From assembly GCA_963965975.1 (NCBI GenBank), contig OZ014425.1, positions 2,803,501-2,867,500 on the forward strand: a DNA stretch of 64,000 nt, read 5' to 3'. This document shows, piece after piece, positions 26,321 to 39,790 of this stretch. Within the stretch, counting starts at the first letter, position 1, and the number at the start of each line of letters is the position of its first letter. The notes below the pieces were generated by a model, which saw nothing but the letters and a program-made list of their open reading frames with translations, ran no database searches and was not told the DNA's origin. The DNA comes from Xestospongia bergquistia (taxonomy: Eukaryota > Porifera > Demospongiae > Haplosclerida > Petrosiidae). Both the position numbers and the translations under genes were made by a program.

Positions 26321-27513
26321 TAAAAATCTCTCAATAGTCTAAACCTTCTAAAGTCTTTAACTTAAAGACTTTAGAGCGTTAATACAAACAAACTTACTAA
26401 ACTGTTAATAGCTGTTTACTTAGTTAGTGCCATAAAGACCTGTAGACTGAGCAGTTTATTTTATAAACTTCTCTCAATAGTCTAATCCTTCAAAAGTCTC
26501 TAACTTTAAGATTTTAGAGCGTTAATGCAAACTAACTTACTAAACTGTTAATAGCTGTTTATTTGCTTAGTTCCATAAAGTCCTTTAGACTGAGCAGTTT
26601 ACTTTATAAACTTCTCTCAATATTCTTTACCTTCTAAAGTCTTTAACTTAAAGACTTTAGAGTGTTAATGCAAACTAACTTACTAAACTGTTAATAGCTG
26701 TTTATTTAGTTAGTGCCATAAAGTCCTATAGACTGAGCAGTTTACTTTATAAAATTCTCTCAATAGTCTAAACTTTCTAAAGTCTTTAACTTAAAGACTT
26801 TAAAGCGTTAATGGCAACTAACTTACTAAACTGTTAATAGCTGTTTATTTAGTTAGTACCATAAAGTCCTTTAGACTGAGCAGTTTACTTTATAATCTAC
26901 TCTCAATAGTCTAAACCTTCTAAAGTCTTTAACTTAAAGACTTTAAAGCGTTAATGCAAACTAACTTACTAAACCGTTAATAGCTGTTTATTCAGTTAGT
27001 GCCATAAAGTCCTATTGACTGAGCAATTTACTTTATAAAAACCTCTCAATAGTCTAAACCTTCTAAAGTCTTTAACTTAAAGACTTTAGAGAGATAATGC
27101 AAACTATCTTACTAAACTGTTAATAGCTGTTTATTTAGTTGGTGCCATAAAGTCCTTTAGATTGAACAGATTACTTTATAACCTCCCTCAGTAGTCTAAA
27201 CCATCTAAAGTCTTTAACTTTAGAGCGTTAATGCAAACTAACTTACTAACCTGTTAATAGCTGTTTATTTATTTAGTGCCATAAAGTCCTTTAGACTGAG
27301 CAGTTTACTTTATAATGTTCTCTCAATAGTCTAAACCTTCTAAAGTCTTTAACTTAAAGACTTTAGAGCGTTAATACAAACTAACTTACTAAATTTTTAA
27401 TTGCTGTTTGTTTAGTTAAAGCCATAAAGTCCTTTAGAATGAGAAGTTTACTTTATAAACTTCTCTCAATAGTCTAAACCTTCTAAAGTCTTTAACTTAA
27501 AGACTTTGGAGCG

Positions 27514-30500
27514 TTAATGCAAACTAACTTACTAAACTGTTAATAGCTGTTTATTTAGTTAGTGCCATAAAGTCCTTTAGACTGAGCAGTTTACTTTATT
27601 AACTTCTCTCGATATTCTAAACCTACTAAAGTCGATAACTTAAAGACTTTAGAGCGTTAATGCAAACTAACTTACTAAACTGTTAATAGCTGTTTATTTA
27701 CTTAGTGCCATAAAGTTCTTTAGACTTAGCAGTTTACTTTACAAAGTTCTCTCAATAGTCTAAACCTTCTAAAGTCTTTAACTTAAAGACTTTAGAACGT
27801 TAATGCAAACTAACTTACTAAACTGTTAATGGCTGTTTATTTAGTTAGTGCCATAAAGTCCTTTAGACTGAGCAGTTTACTTTATAAACTTCTCTCAATA
27901 GTCTAAACCTTCTAAAGTCTTTATCTTAAAGACTTTACAACGTTAATGCGAACTAAATTACTAAACTGTTAATAGCTGTTTATTTAGTTAGTGCCATAAA
28001 GTCCTTTAGACTGAGCAGTTTAATTTATAAACTTCTCTCAATAGTCTAAACCTTCTAAAGTCTTTAACTTAAAGAGTTTAGAGAGTTAATGCAAACTAAC
28101 TTACTAAACTGTTAATAGCTGTTTATATAGTTACTGCCATAAAGTCCGTTAGACTGAGCGGTTTACTTTATAAACTTCTCTCAATAGTCTAAACCTTCTA
28201 AAGTCTTTAACTTAAAGACTTTATAGCGTTAATGCAAACTAACTTACTAAACTGTTAATAGCTGTTTATTTAGTTAGTGCCATAAAGTCCTGTAGACTAA
28301 GCAGTTTACTTTATAAACTTCTCTCAATAGTCTAAACCTTATAAATTCTTTAACTTAAAGAGTTTAGAGCGTTAATGCAAATTAACTTACTAAACTGTTA
28401 ATAGCTGTTTATTTACATAGTGCAATAAAGTCCTTTAGACTGAGCAGTTTACTTTATAAACTTCTCTCAATAGTCTAAACCTTCTAAAGTCTTTAACTTA
28501 AAGACTTCAGAGCGTTAATGCAAACTAACTTACTAAACTGTTAATAGCTTTTTATTTAGTTAGTGCCATAGAGTCCTTTAGACTGAGCATTTTACTTCAT
28601 AAACTTCTCACAATAGTCTAAACCTTCTAAAGGCTTTTACTCAAAGACTTTAGAGCGTAAATGCAAACTAACTTACTAAACTGTTAATAGCTGTTTATTT
28701 AGTTAGTGCCATAAAGTCCTTTAGACTGAGCAGTTTACTTTATAAACTTCTCTCAATAGTCTAAACGTTCTAAAGTCTTTATCTTAAAGACTTTACAACG
28801 TTAATGCGAACTAAATTACTAAACTGTTAATAGCTGTTTACTTAGTTAGTGCCATAAAGTCCTTTAGACTGAGCAGTTTAATTTATAAAATTCTCTCAAT
28901 AGTCTAAACCTTCTAAAGTCTTTAACTTAAAGAGTTTAGAGAGTTAATGCAAACTAACTTACTAAACTGTTAATAGCTGTTTATTTAGTTACTGCCATAA
29001 AGTCCGTTAGACTGAGCAGTTTACTTTATAAACTTCTCTCAATAGTCTAAACCTTCTAAAGTCTTTACCTTAAAGACTTTATAGCGTTAATGCAAACTAT
29101 CTTACTAAACTGTTAATAGCTGTTTATTTAGTTAGTGCCATAAAGTCCTGTAGACTAAGCAGTTTACTTTATAAACTTCTCTCAATAGTCTAAACCTTCT
29201 AAAGTCTTTAACTTAAAGAGTTTAGAGCGTTAATGCAAATTAACTTACTAAACTGTTAATAGCTGTTTATTTACATAGTGCCATAAAGTCTTTTAGACTG
29301 AGCAGTTTACTTTATAAACTTCTCTCAATAGTCTAAACATTCTAAAGTCTTTAACTTAAAGACTTTAGAGCGTTAATACAAACTAACTGACTAAACTGTT
29401 AATAGCTGTTTATTTAGTTAGTGCCATAAAGTCCTTTATACTGAGCAGTTTACTTTATAAACATCTCTCAATAGTCTAAACCTTCTAAAGTCTTTATCTT
29501 AAAGACTTTTGAGCGTTAATGCAAACTAACTTACGAAACTGTTAGTAGCTGTTAATTTAGTTAGTGCCATAAAGTCCTTTAGACTGAGCAGTTTACTTTA
29601 TAAACTTCTCTCAATAGTCTAACCCTTCTAAAGTCTTTAACTTAAACACTTTAAAGCGTTAATGCAAAATAACTTACTAAACTGTTAATAGCTGTTTATT
29701 TAGTTAGTGCCATAAAGTTCTTTAGACTTTAGCAGTTTACTTTATAAAAACCTCTCAATAGTCTAAACCTTCTAAAGTCTTTAACTTAAAGACTTTAGAG
29801 CGTTAATGCAAACTAACTTACTCAACTGTTAATAACTGCTTATTTAGTTAGTGCCATAAAGTCCTTTAGACTGAGCAGTTTACTTTATAAAATTCTCTCA
29901 ATTGTCTAATCTTTCTAAAGTCTTTAACTTAAAGACTTTAGAGCGTTAATGCAAACTAACTTACTAAACTGTTAATAGCTGTTTATTTAGTTAGTGCCAT
30001 AAAGTCCTTTAGACTGAGCAGTTTAGTTTATAAAAATCTCTCAATAGTCTAAACCTTCTAAAGTCTTTAACTTAAAGACTTTATAGCGTTAATGCAAACA
30101 AACTTATTAAACTCTTAATAGCTTTTTATTTATTTATTGCCATAAAGTCCTGTATACTGAGCAGTTTATTTTATAAACTTCTCTCAGTAGCCTAAACAAT
30201 TTCATGAAATCTCTCAATAGTCTAAACCTTCTAAAGTCTTTAACTTAAACACTTTAAAGCGTTAATGCAAAATAACTTACTAAACTGTTAATAGCTGTTT
30301 ATTTAGTTAGTGCCATAAAGTCCTTTAAACTAAGCAGTTTACTTTATAAACTTCTCTCAATAGTCTAAACCTTCTAAAGTCGTTAACTTAAAGACTTTAG
30401 AGCGTTAATGCGAACTAACTTACTAAACCGTTAATAGCTGTTTATTTAGTTAGTGCCATAAAGTCTTATAGACTGAGCAGTTTACTTTATAAAATTCTCT

Positions 30501-33500
30501 CAATAGTCTCAACATTCTAAAGTCTTTAACTTAAAGACTTTAGAGCGTTAATGCGAACTAACTTACTAAACCGTTAATAGCTGTTTATTTAGTTAGTGCC
30601 ATAAAGTCTTATAGACTGAGCAGTTTACTTTATAAAATTCTCTCAATAGTCTCAACATTCTAAAGAGTCTAACATAAAGACTTTAGAGCGTTAATGCAAA
30701 CTAACTTACTAAACTGTTAATAGCTGTTTATTTAGTTAGTGCCATAAAGTCCTTTAGACTGAGCAGTTTATATTATAAACTCTTTTAATAGTCTAAACCT
30801 TCTAAATTGTCTACTGTAAAGACTTTAGAGCGTTAATGCAAACTAACTTACTAAACTGTTAATAGCTGTTTATTTAGTTAGTGCCATAAACTCCTTTAGA
30901 CTGATCAGTTTACTTTATAAATTTCTCTCAATAGTCTAAACCTTCTAAAGTCATTAACTTAAAGACTTTAGAGCGTTAATGCACACTAGCTGACTTAACT
31001 GTTAATAGCTGTTTACTTAGTTAGTGCCATAAAGTCCGTTAGACTGAGCAGTTTACATTATAAACTTCTCTCAATAGTCTAAACCTTCTAAAGTCTTTAA
31101 CTTAAAGACTTTAGAGCGTTAACGCAAATTAACTTACTAAACTGTTAATAGCTGTTTATTTAGTTAGTGCCATAAAGTCCTTTAGACTGAGCAGTTTACT
31201 TTATAAACTTCTCTCAATAGTCTAACCCTTCTAAAGTCTTTAACTTAAAGACTTTAGAGCGTTAATGCAAACTAACTTACTAAACTGTTAATAGCTGTTT
31301 GTTTAGTTAGTGCCATTAAGTACTTTAGACTGAGCAGTTTACTTTATAAAAATCTCTCAATAATCTAAACCTTCTAATGTCTTTAACTTAAAGACTTTAG
31401 AGCGTTAATGCAAACTAACTTACTAAACTGTTGATAGCTGTTTATTTAGTTAGTGCCATAAAGTCCTTTAGACTGAGCAGTTTACTTTATAAAATTCTCT
31501 CAATAGTCTAAACCTTCTAAAGTCTTTAACTTAAAGACTTTAGAGCGTTAATGCAAACTAACTTACTAAACTGTTAATAGCTGTTTCTTTAGTTAGTGCC
31601 ATAAAGTCCTTTAGACTGAGCAGTTTACTTTATAAAAGTCTCTCAATAGTCTAAACCTTCTAAAGTCTATAACTTAAAGACTTTAGAGCGTTAATGCAAA
31701 CAAACTTATTAAACTCTTAATAGCTGTTTATTTAGTTATTGCCATAAAGTCCTGTAGACTGAGCAGTTTATTTTATAAACTTCTCTCAATAGTCTAAACC
31801 TTCTAAAGTCTCTAACTTAAAGACTTTAAAGCGTTAATCTAAACTAATTTACTAAAGTTTTAATAGCTGTTTATTTACTTAGTGCCATAAAGTCCTTTAG
31901 ACTGAGCAGTTTACTTTATAAACTTCTCTCAATAGTCTAAACCTTCTAAAGTCTTTAACTTAAAGACTCTAGAGCGTTAATGCAAACTAACTTACTAAAC
32001 TGTTAATAGCTGTTTATTTAGTTAGTGCCATAAAGACCTATAACTGAGCAAATTACTTTATAAAATTCTCTCAATAGTCTAAACCTTCTAAAGTCTTTAA
32101 CTTAAAGACTTTAGAGCATTAATGCAAACTAACTTACTAAACTGTTAATAGCTGTTTATTTAGTTAGTGCCATAAAGTCCTTTAGATTGAGCAGTTTACT
32201 TTATAAACTACTCTCAATAGTCTAAACCTTCTAAAGTCTTCCACTTAAACACTTTAGAGCGTTAATGCAAACTAACTTACTAAACTGTTAATAGCTGTTT
32301 ATTTAGTTAGTGCCATAAAGTCCTATAGACTGAGCAGTTTACTTTATAAAAATCTCTCAATAGTCTAAACCTTCTAAAGTCTTTAACTTAAAGACTTTAG
32401 AGCGTTAATGCAAACTAACTTACTAAACTGTTAATAGCTGTTTATTTAGTTAGTGCCATAAAATCCTTTAGACTGAGCAGATTACTTTATAAACTTCTCT
32501 CAGTAGTCTTAACCATCTAAAGTCTTTAACTTAAAGACTTTAGAGCGTTAATGCAAACTAACTTACTAAACTGTTAATAGCTGTTTATTTAGTTAGTGCC
32601 ATAAAGTCCTTTAGACTGAGCAGTTTATATTATAAACTTCTCTCAATAGTCTAAACCTTCTAAAGTCTTTAACTTGAAGACTTTAGAGCATTAATGCAAA
32701 CTAACTTACTAAACTGTTAATAGCTGTTTATTTAGTTAGTGCCATAAAGTCCTTTAGACTGAGCAGTTTACTTTGTAAAATTTTCTCAATAGTCTAAACC
32801 TTCTAAAGTCTTTAACTTAAAGACTTTAGAGCGTTAATGCAAACTAACTTACTAAACTGTTAATAGCTGTTTATTTAGTTAGTGCCACAAAGTCCTGTAG
32901 ACTGAGCAGTTTATTTTATAAACTTCTCTCAATAGGCTAAACCTTCAAAAGTGTATAACATAAAGACTTTAGAGCGTTAATGCAAACTAACTTACTAAAC
33001 TGTTAATAGCTGTTTATTTAGTTAGTGCCATAAAGTCCTTTATACTGAGCAGTTTACTTTTTAAACTTCTCTCAATAGTCTAAACATTCTAAAGTCTTTA
33101 ACTTAAAGACTTTAGAACGTTAATGCAAAATACTTACTAAATTGTTAATAGCTGTTTATTTAGTTAGTGCCATAAAGTCCAGTAGATTGAGCAGTTTATT
33201 TTATAAAATTCTCTTAATAGTCTAAACATTCTAAAGTGTATAACATAAAGACTTTAGAGCGTTAATGCAAACTATCTTACTAAACTGTTAATAGCTGTTT
33301 ATATAGTTAGTGCCATAAAGTCCTTTATACTGAGCAGTTTACTTTTTAAACTTCTCTCAATAGTCTAAACATTCTAAAGTCTTTAACTTAAAGACTTTAG
33401 AACGTTAATGCAAACTAACTTACTAAATTGTTAATAGCTGTTTATTTAGTTAGTGCCATAAAGTCCAGTAGACTGAGCAGTTTATTTTATAAAATTCTCT

Positions 33501-36500
33501 TAATAGTCTAAACATTCTAAAGTGTCTAACATTAAGACATTAGAGCGTTAATGCAAACTAAGTTACTAAACTGTTAATAGCTGTTTATTTAGTTAGTGCC
33601 ATAAAGTCCTTTAGAGTGAGCAGTTTATTTTATAAACTTCTCTCAATAGTCTAAACCTTCTAAAGTCTTTAACTTAAAGACTTTAGAGCGTTAATGCAAA
33701 CTAACTTACTGAACTGTTAATAGTTAATGCAAACTAACTTACTAAACTGTTAATAGCTGTTTATTTAGTTAGTGCCATAAAGTCCTTTAGACTGAGCAGT
33801 TTACTTTATTAACTTCTCTCGATATTCTAAACCTACTAAAGTCGATAACTTAAAGACTTTAGAGCGTTAATGCAAACTAACTTACTAAACTGTTAATAGC
33901 TGTTTATTTACTTAGTGCCATAAAGTTCTTTAGACTTAGCAGTTTACTTTACAAAGTTCTCTCAATAGTCTAAACCTTCTAAAGTCTTTAACTTAAAGAC
34001 TTTAGAACGTTAATGCAAACTAACTTACTAAACTGTTAATAGCTGTTTATTTAGTTAGTGCCATAAAGTCCTTTAGACTGAGCAGTTTACTTTATAAACT
34101 TCTCTCAATAGTCTAAACCTTCTAAAGTCTTTATCTTAAAGACTTTACAACGTTAATGCGAACTAAATTACTAAACTGTTAATAGCTGTTTATTTAGTTA
34201 GTGCCATAAAGTCCTTTCGACTGAGCAGTTTAATTTATAAAATTCTCTCAATAGTCTAAACCTTCTAAAGTCTTTAACTTAAAGAGTTTAGAGAGTTAAT
34301 GCAAACTAACTTACTAAACTGTTAATAGCTGTTTATATAGTTACTGCCATAAAGTCCGTTAGACTGAGCAGTTTACTTTATAAACTTCTCTCAATAGTCT
34401 AAACCTTCTAAAGTCTTTAACTTAAAGACTTTATAGCGTTAATGCAAACTAACTTACTAAACTGTTAATAGCTGTTTATTTAGTTAGTGCCATAAAGTCC
34501 TGTAGACTAAGCAGTTTACTTTATAAACTTCTCTCAATAGTCTAAACCTTCTAAAGTCTTTAACTTAAAGAGTTTAGAGCGTTAATGCAAATTAACTTAC
34601 TAAACTGTTAATAGCTGTTTATTTACATAGTGCAATAAAGTCCTTTAGACTGAGCAGTTTACTTTATAAACTTCTCTCAATAGTCTAAACCTTCTAAAGT
34701 CTTTAACTTAAAGACTTCAGAGCGTTAATGCAAACTAACTTAGTAAACTGTTAATAGCTTTTTATTTAGTTAGTGCCATAGAGTCCTTTAGACTGAGCAT
34801 TTTACTTCATAAACTTCTCACAATAGTCTAAACCTTCTAAAGGCTTTTACTCAAAGACTTTAGAGCGTAAATGCAAACTAACTTACTAAACCATTAATAG
34901 CTGTTTGTTTAGTTAGTGCCATAAAGTCCTTTAGACTGAGCAGTTTACTTTATAAACTTCTCTCAATAGTCTAAACGTTCTAAAGTCTTTATCTTAAAGA
35001 CTTTACAACGTTAATGCGAACTAAATTACTAAACTGTTAATAGCTGTTTACTTAGTTAGTGCCATAAAGTCCTTTAGACTGAGCAGTTTAATTTATAAAC
35101 TTCTCTCAATAGTCTAAACCTTCTAAAGTCTTTAACTTAAAGAGTTTAGAGAGTTAATGCAAACTAACTTACTAAACTGTTAATAGCTGTTTATTTAGTT
35201 ACTGCCATAAAGTCCGTTAGACTGAGCAGTTTACTTTATAAACTTCTCTCAATAGTCTAAACCTTCTAAAGTCTTTACCTTAAAGACTTTATAGCGTTAA
35301 TGCAAACTAACTTACTAAACTGTTAATAGCTGTTTATTTAGTTAGTGCCATAAAGTCCTGTAGACTAAGCAGTTTACTTTATAAACTTCTCTCAATAGTC
35401 TAAACCTTCTAAAGTCTTTAACTTAAAGAGTTTAGAGCGTTAATGCAAATTAACTTACTAAACTGTTAATAGCTGTTTATTTACATAGTGCCATAAAGTC
35501 CTTTAGACTGAGCAGTTTACTTTATAAACTTCTCTCAATAGTCTAAACATTCTAAAGTCTTTAACTTAAAGACTTTAGAGCTTTAATACAAACTAACTGA
35601 CTAAACTGTTAATAGCTGTTTATTTAGTTAGTGCCATAAAGTCCTTTATACTGAGCAGTTTACTTTATAAACTTCTCTCAATAGTCTAAACCTTCTAAAG
35701 TCTTTATCTTAAAGACTTTTGAGCGTTAATGCAAACTAACTTACGAAACTGTTAGTAGCTGTTAATTTAGTTAGTGCCATAAAGTCCTTTAGACTGAGCA
35801 GTTTACTTTATAAACTTCTCTCAATAGTCTAACCCTTCTAAAGTCTTTAACTTAAACACTTTAAAGCGTTAATGCAAAATAACTTACTAAACTGTTAATA
35901 GCTGTTTATTTAGTTAGTGCCATAAAGTTCTTTAGACTTTAGCAGTTTACTTTATAAAAACCTCTCAATAGTCTAAACCTTCTAAAGTCTTTAACTTAAA
36001 GACTTTAGAGCGTTAATGCAAACAAACTTACTAAACTGTTAATAACTGCTTATTTAGTTAGTGCCATAAAGTCCTTTAGACTGAGCAGTTTACTTTATAA
36101 AATTCTCTCAATAGTCTAATCTTTCTAAAGTCTTTAACTTAAAGACTTTAGAGCGTTAATGCAAACTAACTTACTAAACTGTTAATAGCTGTTTATTTAG
36201 TTAGTGCCATAAAGTCCTTTAGACTGAGCAGTTTAGTTTATAAAAATCTCTCAATAGTCTAAACCTTCTAAAGTCTTTAACTTAAAGACTTTATAGCGTT
36301 AATGCAAACAAACATATTAAACTCTTAATAGCTTTTTATTTATTTATTGCCATAAAGTCCTGTATACTGAGCAGTTTATTTTATAAACTTCTCTCAGTAG
36401 CCTAAACCATTTCATGAAATCTCTCAATACTCTAAACTTTCTAAAGTCTTTAACTTAAACACTTTAAAGCGTTAATGCAAAATAACTTACTAAACTGTTA

Positions 36501-39500
36501 ATAGCTGTTTATTTAGTTAGTGCCATAAAGTCCTTTAGACTAAGCAGTTTACTTTATAAACTTCTCTCAATAGTCTAAACCTTCTAAAGTCTTTAACTTA
36601 AAGACTTTAGAGCGTTAATGCGAACTAACTTACTAAACCGTTAATAGCTGTTTATTTAGTTAGTGCCATAAAGTCTTATAGACTGAGCAGTTTACTTTAT
36701 AAAATTCTCTCAATGGTCTCAACATTCTAATGAGTCTAACATAAAGACTTTAGAGCGTTAATGCAAACTAACTTACTAAACTGTTAATAGCTGTTTATTT
36801 AGTTAGTGCCATAAAGTCCTTTAGACTGAGCAGTTTATATTATAAACTCTTTTAATAGTCTAACCCTTCTAAATTGTCTACTGTAAAGACTTTAGAGCGT
36901 TAATGCAAACTAACTTACTAAACTGTTAATAGCTGTTTATTTAGTTAGTGCCATAAACTCCTTTAGACTGATCAGTTTACTTTATAAATTTCTCTCAATA
37001 GTCTAAACCTTCTAAAGTCATTAACTTAAAGACTTTAGAGCGTTAATGCACACTAGCTGACTTAACTGTTAATAGCTATTTACTTAGTTAGTGCCATAAA
37101 GTCCGTTAGACTGAGCAGTTTACATTATAAACTTCTCTCAATAGTCTAAACCTTCTAAAGTCTTTAACTTAAAGACTTTAGAGCGTTAACGCAAACTAAC
37201 TTACTAAACTGTTAATAGCTGTTTATTTAGTTAGTGCCATAAAGTCCTTTAGACTGAGCAGTTTACTTTATAAACTTCTCTCAATAGTCTAACCCTTCCA
37301 AAGTCTTTAACTTAAAGACTTTAGAGCGTTAATGCAAACAAACTTACTAAACTGTTAATAGCTGTTTGTTTAGTTAGTGCCATTAAGTACTTTAGACTGA
37401 GCAGTTTACTTTATAAAAATCTCTCAATAATCTAAACCTTCTAATGTCTTTAACTTAAAGACTTTAGAGCGTTAATGCAAACTAACTTACTAAACTGTTG
37501 ATAGCTGTTTATTTAGTTAGTGCCATAAAGTCCTTTAGACTGAGCAGTTTACTTTATAAAATTCTCTCAATAGTCTAAACATTCTAAAGTCTTTAACTTA
37601 AAGACTTTAGAGCGTTAATGCAAACTAACTTACTAAACTGTTAATAGCTGTTTCTTTAGTTAGTGCCATAAAGTCCTTTAGACTGAGCAGTTTACTTTAT
37701 AAAAGTCTCTCAATAGTCTAAACCTTCTAAAGTCTTTAACTTAAAGACTTTAGAGCGTTAATGCAAACAAACTTATTAAACTCTTAATAACTGTTTATTT
37801 AGTTATTGCCATAAAGTCCTGTAGACTGAGCAGTTTATTTTATAAACTTCTCTCAATAGTCTAAACCTTCTAAAGTCTCTAACTTAAAGACTTTAAAGCG
37901 TTAATCTAAACTAATTTACTAAACTTTTAATAGCTGTTTATTTACTTAGTGCCATAAAGTCCTTTAGACTGAGCAGTTTACTTTATAAACTTCTCTCAAT
38001 AGTCTAAACCTTCTAAAGTCTTTAACTTAAAGACTCTAGAGCGTTAATGCAAACTAACTTACTAAACTGTTAATAGCTGTTTATTTAGTTAGTGCCATAA
38101 AGACCTATAACTGAGCAAATTACTTTATAAAATTCTCTCAATAGTCTAAACCTTCTAAAGTCTTTAACTTAAAGACTTTAGAGCATTAATGCAAACTAAC
38201 TTACTAAACTGTTAATAGCTGTTTATTTAGTTAGTGCCATAAAGTCCTTTAGACTGAGCAGTTTACTTTATAAACTACTCTCAATAGTCTAAACCTTCTA
38301 AAGTCTTCAACTTAAACACTTTAGAGCGTTAATGCAAACTAACTTACTAAACTGTTAATAGCTGTTTATTTAGTTAGTGCCTTAAAGTCCTATAGACTGA
38401 GCAGTTTACTTTATAAAAATCTCTCAATAGTCTAAACCTTCTAAAGTCTTTAACTTAAAGACTTTAGAGCGTTAATGCAAACTAACTTACTAAACTGTTA
38501 ATAGCTGTTTATTTAGTTAGTGCCATAAAATCCTTTAGACTGAGCAGATTACTTTATAAACTTCTCTCAGTAGTCTTAACCATCTAAAGTCTTTAACTTA
38601 AAGACTTTAGAGCGTTAATGCAAACTAACTTACTAAACTGTTAATAGCTGTTTATTTAGTTAGTGCCATAAAGTCCTTTAGACTGAGCAGTTTATATTAT
38701 AAACTTCTCTCAATAGTCTAAACCTTCTAAAGTCTTTAACTTGAAGACTTTAGAGCATTAATGCAAACTAACTTACTAAACTGTTAATAGCTGTTTATAT
38801 AGTTAGTGCCATAAAATCCTTTAGACTGAGCAGTTTACTTTGTAAAATTTTCTCAATAGTCTAAACTTTCTAAAGTCTTTAACTTAAAGACTTTAGAGCG
38901 TTAATGCAAACTAACTTACTAAACTGTTAATAGCTGTTTATTTAGTTAGTGCCACAAAGTCCTGTAGACTGAGCAGTTTATTTTATAAACTTCTCTCAAT
39001 AGTCTAAACCTTCAAAAGTGTATAACATAAAGACTTTAGAGCGTTAATGCAAACTAACTTACTAAACTGTTAATAGCTGTTTATTTAGTTAGTGCCATAA
39101 AGTCCTTTATACTGAGCAGTTTACTTTTTAAACTTCTCTCAATAGTCTAAACCTTCTAAAGTCTTTAACTTAAAGACTTTAGACCGTTAATGCAAACTAT
39201 CTTACTAAACTGTTAATAGCTGTTTATTTAGTTAGTGCCATAAAGTCCTAGAGACTGAGCAGTTTACTTTATAAAATTCTCTCAATAGTCTAAACATTCT
39301 AAAGTCTTTAACTTAAAGACTTTAGAACGTTAATGCAAACTAACTTACTAAATTGTTAATAGCTGTTTATTTAGTTAGTGCCATAAAGTCCAGTAGACTG
39401 AGCAGTTTATTTTATAAAATTCTCTTAATAGTCTAAACATTCTAAAGTGTCTAACATTAAGACATTAGAGCGTTAATGCAAACTAAGTTACTAAACTGTT

Positions 39501-39790
39501 AATAGCTGTTTATTTAGTTAGTGCCATAAAGTCCTTTAGACTGAGCAGTTTATTTTATAAACTTCTCTCAATAGTCTAAACCTTCTAAAGTCTTTAACTT
39601 AAAGACTTTAGAGCGTTAATGCAAACTAACTTACTGAACTGTTAATAGCTGTTTATTTAGTTAGTGCCATAAAGTCCTTTAGACTGAGCAGTTTACCTTA
39701 TAAAATTCTCTCAATAGTCTAAACCTTCTAAAGTCTTTAACTTAAAGACTTTATAGCGTTAATGCAAACTAACTTACTAAACTGTTAATA
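27514..39790. repeat. 6,210-bp tandem duplication (largest in the window)
   Basis: The marker TTACTTTATT followed by AACTTCTCTCGATATTC lies at 27,591 and 33,801 (offset 6,210), and the TTTCATGAAAT tag lies at 30,200 and 36,410 (offset 6,210). After about 30,540 the offset falls to 6,067 (30,917 against 36,984), because the first copy has one additional 143-bp monomer there. The join between copies is visible at about 33,722. The second copy runs into the 3,717-bp duplication from about 37,942, so later duplications overlap older ones. Confidence 0.85.
33700..33745. repeat. Duplication junction with a truncated monomer
   Basis: Here ACTGTTAATAG is followed directly by TTAATGCAAACTAAC, so the sequence jumps back from monomer base 87 to base 55 instead of continuing with CTGTTTATTTAG. 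The bases TTAAT are present on both sides and could have guided the join. Downstream sequence aligns with 27,514 onward, which identifies this as the seam of the 6,210-bp duplication. Confidence 0.8.
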
